From: Desulfobacterales bacterium | GTDB taxonomy: Bacteria > Desulfobacterota > Desulfobacteria > Desulfobacterales > JAUCGF01 | DNA: 6,808 nt | Reading direction: 5' to 3' | NCBI GenBank assembly: GCA_029940345.1 | Contig: JAOZRC010000294.1 | Span: forward strand, 1-6,808 | Shown here: positions 1-5,808 of the stretch, piece by piece | Position numbering within the stretch: position 1 is the first letter of the stretch | Layout: each line of letters starts with the position of its first letter | The notes under the pieces: generated by a model | What the model was told of the DNA's origin: nothing | Database searches by the model: none | What the model saw: only the letters and a program-made list of their open reading frames with translations | Position numbers and translations under genes: made by a program

Positions 1-103
1 GGGCCCCCCCACTCCCCTGAAAGTGTAAACTGCTTTTGGGCTATTATGAAGGATGCCAAATATCTTTTATTTTTTAACAGTTAACTGATTGAGGAAACAA
101 ACC

Positions 104-817
104 ATGCAAGAACGTATTATCGGTATTCTGGGCGGTATGGGGCCGGAAGCGACACTGAACTGTTTTGCCAAAATTCTTGAAAACACACCTGCAAATAAAG
201 ACCAGGATCACCTTCAAATTATCATTGCCAACAATCCCAAAATACCTGATCGCACCCTGGCCGTGCTGGAAGGCGGTCCTTCACCGTTGCCGGTTTTGGT
301 GCAGGGATGCCGCTCGCTTGAAAAAGCCGGCGCTGATTTTATCATTATCCCTTGTGTCACTGCTCATTATTATGAAAAGCCGCTTAAACAGGAAGCCAAG
401 CTGCCGGTTCTTTCAATTTTGGACGTTGTGGCTGAAAATATCAATCAGCACTATCCTCATATCAAACGGATCGGTTTGATGGGGACCAGTGGTACAATCC
501 AAAGCGGTATTTTTCAAAAACGATTAAATTCAGACGGTCTTGAAATCAGCATTTGTCCTCCCGAAATGCAGGCGCGCGTAATGGAAGCGATTTACGCGAT
601 TAAAAGTGTCCGATCCGTTCAACAGCGGAAGGAAATTACAGCCGAACTGGCTGCAACCGCTGACTACCTGGTAAAACAAGGAGCCCAAGGCATTATTGGC
701 GGTTGTACGGAGATTCCCCTTGCATTAGGCCAACACGATGTTTCCGTCCCCTATTTCGATTCCCTTTTGCTTTTGGCGCGTGTGGCGATCCGTAAAGCCG
801 GGCGTAAACCGATTTAG
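104..817 (+). CDS. Aspartate/glutamate racemase family protein
   Basis: A 237-aa protein of the cofactor-independent Asp/Glu racemase family, which interconverts L- and D-amino acids by a two-cysteine acid/base mechanism in the cytoplasm. Visible hallmarks are the N-terminal GILGGMGPEAT motif (residues 7-17), NNPKIPDRT (43-51), the first catalytic Cys84 in IPCVTAHYY, and the second catalytic Cys201 in GGCTEIPL. Length and motif order are normal for the aspartate racemase branch (RacD/YgeA-like). One oddity is that the residue after Cys84 is Val, where the family usually has Asn (PCNT). Substrate therefore cannot be fixed: aspartate is the default guess, but glutamate, cysteate or another amino acid is possible. 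The ATG at 104 is chosen over an in-frame TTG at 89 because GAGG at 91-94 is a well-placed ribosome binding site for it. A TATTAT at 42-47 could be a -10 box, but no matching -35 is visible. The gene stands alone and converges on the CHAT gene. Confidence 0.9.
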   Translation: MQERIIGILGGMGPEATLNCFAKILENTPANKDQDHLQIIIANNPKIPDRTLAVLEGGPSPLPVLVQGCRSLEKAGADFIIIPCVTAHYYEKPLKQEAKLPVLSILDVVAENINQHYPHIKRIGLMGTSGTIQSGIFQKRLNSDGLEISICPPEMQARVMEAIYAIKSVRSVQQRKEITAELAATADYLVKQGAQGIIGGCTEIPLALGQHDVSVPYFDSLLLLARVAIRKAGRKPI

Positions 818-907
818 ATACATAAATTCAGATATGGCTTGCGACAGCCAAAGCTGAACCTTACAATCATACCCCTGAGCAGAACGCTTTCCGCTCTACA
901 TGATCGC

Positions 908-976
908 AACCGTGCGTGAGGGTGTGGCGCGGGAAGCTGTCCCGCGTCAGCTTACACGTAGGGGGAGTGAACGGTT
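908..976. repeat. Nested GC-rich palindromic hairpin between convergent genes
   Basis: A perfect 7-bp stem, CGCGGGA (928-934) and TCCCGCG (940-946), encloses an AGCTG loop. Outside it, TGCGTG (913-918) can pair with CACGTA (955-960) with one G-T pair, and AACCGT (908-913) can pair with ACGGTT (971-976), although the two outer helices compete for base 913. The segment lies between the ends of the convergent racemase and CHAT genes. It has no U-tract, so it is not a classical intrinsic terminator, although it could protect or end transcripts from either side. A short open frame crosses it but has no coding signs. It may be a REP-type repeat or the remnant end of an insertion element. I cannot name the family. 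Confidence 0.5.
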
Positions 977-1011
977 ACGTACAAATGTATGCACTTTCAA
1001 CATTGAATTCG

Positions 1012-3321
1012 TTAAATCCAGTTGCCAATCAACAAAAATGCGGCCCAATAGGCCGGATGACGGTTTCGACGGTCTTTTAACAGGGTGAGTTGCGCCTTTT
1101 GTAGCGCCTTGGCCTTAGAAAATGATCCTTTTCGGAGCTCACGATAAAACGCTGTGACCAGCATTGAAGAAGCTTTATCGTTAATAAACCACAAACTGGC
1201 CAACGCGCTGCGCGCTCCGCCTTTTACGGCCACACCGGCAAGCCCTAAAGCCGCGCGTTCATCACCCACGGCAGTCTGACAAGCGCTCAACGTAAGCAGC
1301 TCTACCGGTTGTTCACGAAAACGGCCTAACTCTGTAATCCGTTGCAGGTCATCCATACCGAGTTTTTGATCATAGGTCAGAAGAAAGGTCTTGGCCGAAT
1401 TGCTGTGAAATTGGCCATGAGTGGCGATATGAACGAATGTGTAAACGTTTTTCAAATGCGTTTTTTCCATATTCGAGATGGTGAAATCCTGATTTAATAA
1501 AACCGTGCTGTCAAATATTTTACCAATATCGGTCAGTTCGGACGAGATATTGGGCAGCGCCGCAAATCCCTGTACGGATACGGTGAGTCCGTTAAGCAGC
1601 ATACGGCCTTTTCCAGCAGGAAGCGGACTCGACGCTGTAAGCGTCAGACTCGGCGTCGTTGCGAGCGCATATTTCTGGATTAAAAATTGTTTGGTCTTTG
1701 AATCATACAGTGCGGCCATGGGGATGGTGCGCAACGGACCGTCGGGAACGAACACCAGCGTATCGATTTGGCGGCTGTTAAGCTCTTCTTCAAAAGGAAG
1801 AATTAACCAACGGTACAGTTGCCTGGCATAGTGGCGATATTTCATACTGCGCGGTCGTTCGAGATTGACGCGTAAGGCGTCGGCGGCGGCTTTCAGTTGG
1901 GCGGAACCGACCGGAACCGTATAGCGTTTCAGTTCGTTGTCAAAACTGACTAACAATTCAAGACGCCCCTTAAAGCGAATCGGATACACCACGGCGGTGT
2001 CAGGGCTAACCTGTTCCAAAACAGTTTCCTTGGCTTGCAGCGCGGTGACGCATTCGTCCTTGAAATAATCTTGAAGCTCCATGATTTTCAACTGCTCCAT
2101 AACGTTACGGGCATCTGACAAATCAGCACGGCTTTTTTGAGGGTCTGTGGCGACACTGCTGCGTCGCAGCAGCAAATCCGCCAATTCCAGATACACGGGA
2201 GCTGCAAATTGCAGGAAAGAACGGTAAATGCAGGTGCGACACGGCGTTGCCAAATCATCACGAACAGCTTGCAAGGTGTGAACGGCGCGTCGGTACGCGG
2301 CAATGGCCTTTTCTGACTCTCCCAGCGATGTGTACAGGCGGCCGGATTGCCACTGCCATCGGAAAAGGCTTTCCGGTGCATTCACCGACTGAATGGCTAT
2401 AACGGCCTGCCGGGTGAGATGCAGCGCTTCTTCATGACGCTGCTGGGATTCATAAAGCGCTCCCATATAACCAAGGGCATACGAATTGGCACGAATATCT
2501 CCTATCTTCAAAGCAGTTGTTTCGGCGGCTTTGAGGGTTTGATAAACTTTTTGAAGGTATTTTTTGGCAGCCTGTTTTTCAGATTGTCGGATGCGATCAA
2601 AAAGCTGTGCCAATGAGATCAGGCTATACGCTTTGGCATGGGTGTCATCCAAGGTTCGGAGCGTTCGCCAGACGCTTTCTAAAAGCGGCAGCGCCTGATC
2701 GTATTTTTCCGTATCACAGTAAAGACGGGCCAGATTCAGGCTCGCCCGGGCTGCTAATCCGTTTTGTGGCGCCTGTGCTGCCAGGCCAAGGCATTGTTTG
2801 AAATGCTGTTCCGCCCTGTCATAACGCTTCCCAGTGGCAGATAAATTCCCCAAATTATTTAAAACGGCAGCGGATTGGCTCGTCAGATGGTGCGCTTTGA
2901 AGTATTTAAGCGCATTTTTCAGATAATAGCGCGCCTGATTCAAGTCCCCGATATAAATGAAAATACGGCCTAATTCTGCCATCACGTCAGCTTCACGCCG
3001 TTCATCTTTGATTTTTTGCGCCAGTTCTGATGCCGCATCCAGGGATTCAAGCGCTGCCGGATACTGTCCCAGGGATTGATAGGCGCGGGCCAGCAGACAC
3101 AGCGCATCAATCTGCGCAGCAGCTTGTTTGCCAGTGCCATAAATAACGGCTGCGGTTTTCCATTGCCGCACCGCTTGGGCAAACTGACCGTTATCATACG
3201 CCTGACGCCCCTGCTTTATCAGATTGTCAGCGTTGCTGATTTCCGCCAGACCGGTTTTTTGAAAACACGTTAAAATGATAATGCAAAAGAAAAGATTTGA
3301 TATAATTTTTAACAATTTCAT
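1012..3321 (-). CDS. Exported TPR-repeat protein with C-terminal CHAT peptidase domain
   Basis: A 769-aa protein. Residues 1-26 form a signal peptide: basic MKLLK, a hydrophobic core at about 8-19, and a likely cut after GLA at 26. C19 follows ILT, a poor lipobox, so lipidation is unlikely. Residues about 31-355 hold roughly eight TPR helical hairpins, for example around 70-103, 110-143, 150-183, 275-308 and 320-353. A conserved linker with ELQDYFKDEC (415-424) leads into the CHAT domain (about 515-769), a clan CD caspase-like fold. The catalytic pair is visible as His635 in HIATHG and Cys681 in LSACQTA, followed by GLAGVAVKGGARSALASLW (692-710). The TPRs probably bind a partner or substrate that the protease cleaves. 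Export implies action in the periplasm or at the surface, unlike cytoplasmic CHAT proteases. The gene is divergent from the TpsB transporter, an arrangement that recurs in TPS loci. Its start is preceded by GGTGA four bases upstream of the ATG. The substrate is unknown. Confidence 0.9.
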   Translation of the reverse strand: MKLLKIISNLFFCIIILTCFQKTGLAEISNADNLIKQGRQAYDNGQFAQAVRQWKTAAVIYGTGKQAAAQIDALCLLARAYQSLGQYPAALESLDAASELAQKIKDERREADVMAELGRIFIYIGDLNQARYYLKNALKYFKAHHLTSQSAAVLNNLGNLSATGKRYDRAEQHFKQCLGLAAQAPQNGLAARASLNLARLYCDTEKYDQALPLLESVWRTLRTLDDTHAKAYSLISLAQLFDRIRQSEKQAAKKYLQKVYQTLKAAETTALKIGDIRANSYALGYMGALYESQQRHEEALHLTRQAVIAIQSVNAPESLFRWQWQSGRLYTSLGESEKAIAAYRRAVHTLQAVRDDLATPCRTCIYRSFLQFAAPVYLELADLLLRRSSVATDPQKSRADLSDARNVMEQLKIMELQDYFKDECVTALQAKETVLEQVSPDTAVVYPIRFKGRLELLVSFDNELKRYTVPVGSAQLKAAADALRVNLERPRSMKYRHYARQLYRWLILPFEEELNSRQIDTLVFVPDGPLRTIPMAALYDSKTKQFLIQKYALATTPSLTLTASSPLPAGKGRMLLNGLTVSVQGFAALPNISSELTDIGKIFDSTVLLNQDFTISNMEKTHLKNVYTFVHIATHGQFHSNSAKTFLLTYDQKLGMDDLQRITELGRFREQPVELLTLSACQTAVGDERAALGLAGVAVKGGARSALASLWFINDKASSMLVTAFYRELRKGSFSKAKALQKAQLTLLKDRRNRHPAYWAAFLLIGNWI

Positions 3322-3399
3322 CGGTTCACCAATGTATGGCGGAAAGCTGTTCCTCTTAATGTTTTAAATGGTCGCTTTTCAATAATTCTTCCATATTCG

Positions 3400-3428
3400 G
3401 TTATAGACTTTCAGATAATTAATGTCAC
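3400..3428 (-). promoter_or_regulatory. Candidate sigma70 promoter for the CHAT gene in the left arm
   Basis: Read on the - strand, GTGACA (3428-3423) is followed by a 17-bp spacer and TATAAC (3405-3400). Each hexamer matches the consensus at 5 of 6 positions and the spacing is ideal. Transcription would start near 3393, leaving a leader of about 70 nt before the CHAT start codon. The -10 box overlaps the end of the inverted repeat and the flanking base. A weaker alternative on the same strand is TTGAAA (3382-3377) with TTAAGA (3359-3354). Confidence 0.5.
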
Positions 3429-3522
3429 AAGGCCAGAGGGAGGCCAAAAGCTGAGATCAGGCATACACCATAGTATATCTCCGACCGATAACGCAGTGAC
3501 ATTGATTATCTGAACGTCTATA
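3402..3522. mobile_element. 121-bp element with 27-bp terminal inverted repeats (MITE-like)
   Basis: The left arm (3402-3428) and right arm (3496-3522) are inverted copies matching at 25 of 27 positions. Mismatches fall at arm positions 8 and 19, and the arms enclose 67 bp with no open frame. The outer ends read TATAGAC and GTCTATA, so the element can be read as a 117-bp body between two TA dinucleotides. That is the signature expected of miniature elements moved by IS630/Tc1-mariner type transposases, which duplicate TA. The interior contains GGCC repeated around AGAGGGA (3431-3445). The element occupies the middle of the divergent intergenic region between the CHAT and TpsB genes. The alternative reading is not a transposon but a duplicated promoter/operator module. 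The inverted repeat is certain; the mobile-element interpretation is inference. Confidence 0.5.
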
Positions 3523-3524
3523 CT
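3496..3524 (+). promoter_or_regulatory. Candidate sigma70 promoter for tpsB-type gene in the right arm
   Basis: GTGACA (3496-3501), a 17-bp spacer and TATACT (3519-3524) form a promoter matching 5 of 6 consensus positions in each hexamer. It points into the TpsB gene, with a predicted start near 3531 and a leader of about 70 nt. It mirrors the left-arm promoter, so the two divergent genes would share nearly identical control sequences. A second possible promoter, TTGACG (3566-3571) and TATACG (3589-3594), would start at the ATG itself and is less plausible. Confidence 0.55.
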
Positions 3525-3601
3525 TCGCAAAAACCTAACCAAAAGGCAACTATAAAAGTCATTAATTGACGACTCTTACAATCTGCGTTATACGGATTGA
3601 C

Positions 3602-5221
3602 ATGATCGCTGCCACAAAAATAAAAGTCAGCCTGTTAGGGATTTTGTTCATACTCTTGGGGCCGTTGGGAGTCGTTACCGTGCGGTCTTCCGATTTTCGC
3701 CTGCCTCCTATCCATACGCCTAAGAATAACCAGGTACGCCAGTTTAAAATGGTCGGCAACACTGTTTATTCTGCCGCTACGTTGTTAAAATTGACCGATC
3801 CGTATCTGAATTGCGAATTGACGCCGGCAATCGCAGGGAAACTGCGCCATGAACTGACCCTGTTTTATGTCAGCAAAGGTTATATCAATTCGGGTGCCGC
3901 GATTCCGGGGCCGCCCGATAAAAACGGGGTGGTTGTTATCCGCATCATCGAAGGTCAGCTTAACGATATTATCATAACCGGTCTGAAGCGTCTTTCTGAA
4001 ACATATCTTAAAAAGAGAATTGCATCAGGCGCCGGGCCGCCGCTGAATGTTTACGCTTTGCAGGAACAGATCCGGATACTGCATGAAAACGTATTGATTC
4101 GGCGAATGACGGCTGAATTAAAACCCGGAGATCATCCGGGTGTGGCCCTTTTATATGTCAATGTCAAAGAAGCGCGACCTTACCGCCTGGGGTTTCAATT
4201 TGACAACGATCGTTCTCCCAGTGTGGGAGGTTGCCAATTGCAAGCCGATACGGCGTATTTGAATGTTACCGGATGGGGCGATTCCCTGCATGTCGGTCTC
4301 GATTTCACCCAGGGCTTGAAAGAAATCAATGCGTTTTACAGTATACCCATCACAGCCCGGGATTTGACGCTCAATCTGAAATATAAGAAAAACAGCGCCC
4401 AAGTGGTTGAAAAGCCCTTTGATGAACTGGATATTGCCAGTGAGGCGGAGGATTACGGCCTCAGTCTGAGTCGTCCCTTTATAAAAACACCGGGGCGGGA
4501 GCTGAAACTGGAGATTGCGGCGGAAAAACGACATACCATGACATCCTTGCTGGACCGGCGTTTTTCTTTTTCTCCGGGGGTGATTGATGGGGAAGCCGAT
4601 GTGACGGTGATACGCTTTGCGCAAGAATGGCTGGACCTGAATTCGGCCCAGGTGCTGGCTGTGCGCTCAATATTCGGTATCGGTGTCAATGCCCTGAACG
4701 CCACCCAAAACCCTACCGGTCCGGATGGTGAATTTTTTGTCTGGCTCGGCCAAATCCGATGGGCCAGGCATCTGGAAAATCTCTGGAACAGTCAACTGAT
4801 TCTGCGCACCGATTTGCAATTGTCAGCCGACCCGCTGCTGCCCATGGAAAAATTTTCTGTCGGTGGCGCGGACAGTGTACGCGGCTACCGCAAGAACCAA
4901 CTGGTCAAAGACAACGCCCTGGTCGCATCCGCCGAATTACGCATCCCTTTGGGACGCGTGTCGATTCCGGGCTTTAGCCAAGGGCCTGAAGGACAACTGA
5001 TTTTTGCCCCGTTTTTTGATTTCGGGTGGGCTGAAGATGTCGAAAAACGGGATACAGATCCGGATGCCATTTACAGTTTGGGCGCAGGCTTGCGTTGGGA
5101 CCCGTTTCCCGGACTGCATGCGCATGTCTATTACGGCTACGGGTTTCAATCTATGGAAAATATCAGCCGCGATCTTCAGGATGAAGGGGTTTGTTTTCAG
5201 ATCCGGTGGGACTTGTTTTAA
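3602..5221 (+). CDS. TpsB-family outer-membrane transporter (ShlB/FhaC/HecB type)
   Basis: A 539-aa Omp85-superfamily protein that moves a TpsA exoprotein across the outer membrane in two-partner secretion. Residues 1-28 contain a hydrophobic export signal (core about 9-27) without a clear AXA cut site. POTRA 1 spans about 45-118 (VRQFKMVGNTVYSAATLL at 45-62, GYINS at 93-97, VVIRIIEGQL at 111-120). POTRA 2 spans about 119-190. The rest is a 16-strand type beta barrel, with the family VRGY motif at 426-429 in GGADSVRGYR (loop L6) and a C-terminal aromatic ending (IRWDLF) expected for BAM insertion. Only about 15 residues separate the signal core from POTRA 1, so the plug helix and linker of FhaC seem absent. 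The ATG at 3602 is preferred over the TTG at 3566 because it places the signal peptide at the N terminus; its ribosome binding site (GGA at 3594-3596) is weak. It is divergent from the TPR-CHAT gene. No TpsA partner is in the window. Confidence 0.9.
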   Translation: MIAATKIKVSLLGILFILLGPLGVVTVRSSDFRLPPIHTPKNNQVRQFKMVGNTVYSAATLLKLTDPYLNCELTPAIAGKLRHELTLFYVSKGYINSGAAIPGPPDKNGVVVIRIIEGQLNDIIITGLKRLSETYLKKRIASGAGPPLNVYALQEQIRILHENVLIRRMTAELKPGDHPGVALLYVNVKEARPYRLGFQFDNDRSPSVGGCQLQADTAYLNVTGWGDSLHVGLDFTQGLKEINAFYSIPITARDLTLNLKYKKNSAQVVEKPFDELDIASEAEDYGLSLSRPFIKTPGRELKLEIAAEKRHTMTSLLDRRFSFSPGVIDGEADVTVIRFAQEWLDLNSAQVLAVRSIFGIGVNALNATQNPTGPDGEFFVWLGQIRWARHLENLWNSQLILRTDLQLSADPLLPMEKFSVGGADSVRGYRKNQLVKDNALVASAELRIPLGRVSIPGFSQGPEGQLIFAPFFDFGWAEDVEKRDTDPDAIYSLGAGLRWDPFPGLHAHVYYGYGFQSMENISRDLQDEGVCFQIRWDLF

Positions 5222-5262
5222 GTGCAACACCGGGCTACCAACATAAGCTGGGACACTTCCGC

Positions 5263-5289
5263 TCGTTACGAGGCTCCGCCTCGTAACGA
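5263..5289. repeat. REP-like perfect palindrome after the transporter gene
   Basis: An uninterrupted 11-bp stem, TCGTTACGAGG (5263-5273) and CCTCGTAACGA (5279-5289), has a CTCCG loop. It begins about 40 bp after the TpsB stop codon. No run of T follows, so it is not a textbook intrinsic terminator, but it could stabilise or end the transporter mRNA. The layout (GTTxC arm, loop CTCCG, GxAAC arm) resembles the dispersed palindromes of the GTTCCCACGCTCCGCGTGGGAAC type seen in many environmental proteobacteria. That assignment rests on memory of the pattern. Its copy number in this genome is unknown. Confidence 0.6.
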
Positions 5290-5430
5290 ACAATTAGCAT
5301 TGCGGCATAAAAACGACATACAATGACACACTTGGCTACTCGGCGCATTTCCTTTATTTGCCTATTTTTGCTTTTTAGGGTGCCGGGCGAACCGATTTTA
5401 AAGGTGATATGAAGGATGTTAAGTATTTAA
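5290..5430. other. Non-coding stretch without recognisable elements
   Basis: This lies between the palindrome and the riboswitch promoter region. It is T-rich around 5350-5376. I see no open frame with a ribosome binding site, no clear hairpin with a T-run and no tRNA or rRNA signature. Confidence 0.4.
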
Positions 5431-5463
5431 TAACGAAATAAACTTGACAATTAAGTTTCGTTA
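5431..5463. promoter_or_regulatory. Imperfect dyad covering the -35 region, possible operator
   Basis: TAACGA (5431-5436) and AACTT (5441-5445) face AAGTT (5453-5457) and TCGTTA (5458-5463). The inverted repeat is interrupted only by a four-base bulge and a seven-base centre, and it surrounds the TTGACA at 5444-5449. It lies upstream of the likely transcript start, so it is better read as a protein-binding dyad than as an RNA hairpin. No regulator gene is present to identify what binds. Confidence 0.35.
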
Positions 5464-5474
5464 CTATTAATAGT
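5444..5474 (+). promoter_or_regulatory. Candidate promoter for the riboswitch-controlled gene, with -10 palindrome
   Basis: A perfect -35 hexamer TTGACA (5444-5449) is followed by the AT-rich TATTAA (5465-5470, 15-bp spacer) or TAATAG (5468-5473, 18-bp spacer) as -10 candidates. Neither is ideal. The -10 zone lies in a perfect 12-bp palindrome ACTATTAATAGT (5463-5474). A start near 5475-5481 would put the aptamer almost at the 5' end of the mRNA, as expected for a riboswitch. Confidence 0.45.
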
Positions 5475-5483
5475 GATATATGA

Positions 5484-5572
5484 AAAGGGCAAACTATTTG
5501 AAAAAATAGGACTGCAAAGCCACTGGCCGTAAATTCTGTTCATTAGGATACGGCGGCAGGGTTGCCGAAACT
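5484..5572 (+). promoter_or_regulatory. Class I cyclic di-GMP riboswitch aptamer (GEMM-I)
   Basis: The conserved GEMM-I blocks occur in order. GGGCAAAC is at 5487-5494. A hairpin CTATTT/AAATAG (5494-5499, 5504-5509) is closed by a GAAA tetraloop. Next come GCAAAGCC (5514-5521), a second helix GCCGTA (5526-5531)/TACGGC (5549-5554) that resembles the tetraloop receptor side, and GGCAGGGTTGCCGA (5555-5568). By comparison with the Vibrio cholerae Vc2 aptamer, G5488 corresponds to ligand-contacting G20 and A5516 to the intercalating A47. The joining segment before A47 looks one base longer here (ACTGC against ACGC). GTGATATAT (5473-5481) could pair with ATATTTCAC (5585-5593), with one mismatch, as an outer closing stem. 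The aptamer precedes the secreted repeat protein gene on the same strand, so c-di-GMP probably controls that gene. On or off sense is not evident. Confidence 0.9.
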
Positions 5573-5808
5573 CACTCTATCTTGATATTTCACTTCTTCC
5601 TCTGCTATTCCCTGCCCCTACCCTTTCCGTGTGGAATCACGCTAAATACAGACTGGCCGATGACTTTGATTTTCCTGATTATTGCGTTATTAATACAAAG
5701 CCTAATGCATTGCCAGATTTTTGGGAAAATTAATTAACGCCAATTTGATGCAATCCGCATTTTCAAAAATAATTGCTCAACCTTTATTGACCGCAAGGAG
5801 GATTAAAA
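5573..5808 (+). other. Long 5' leader / expression platform of the riboswitch
   Basis: This is 236 nt between the aptamer and the start codon. I see no GC-rich hairpin followed by a T-run, so transcription attenuation is not evident. A small CGTG/CACG hairpin (about 5627-5640) lacks a U tract. TTCCTC (about 5596-5601) could only weakly pair with the Shine-Dalgarno sequence. The leader ends in a strong AAGGAGG (5795-5801), seven bases before the ATG. No small gene with its own ribosome binding site is apparent. Confidence 0.5.

Noticed and set aside
44..63. TATGAAGGATG shared with 5409-5419 upstream of the riboswitch promoter
   Set aside because: An 11-bp exact match, somewhat extended, is expected by chance in a window of this size and has no consistent position relative to genes.
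89..103. TTG start giving a five-residue longer racemase
   Set aside because: The GAGG at 91-94 serves the ATG at 104, and the family motif begins right after that ATG.
835..850. TGGCT/AGCCA hairpin as racemase terminator
   Set aside because: The five-base stem is weak and no T-run follows.
900..1088. Short open frame of 62 codons on the + strand
   Set aside because: It runs through the palindrome and into the 3' end of the CHAT gene on the other strand, has no ribosome binding site and no recognisable motif.
3566..3594. TTGACG, 17 bp, TATACG as the transporter promoter
   Set aside because: It would start transcription at the ATG and require leaderless translation. The right-arm promoter upstream fits better.
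3566..3601. TTG start for the transporter
   Set aside because: It would place 12 extra residues before the signal peptide and lacks a well-spaced ribosome binding site.
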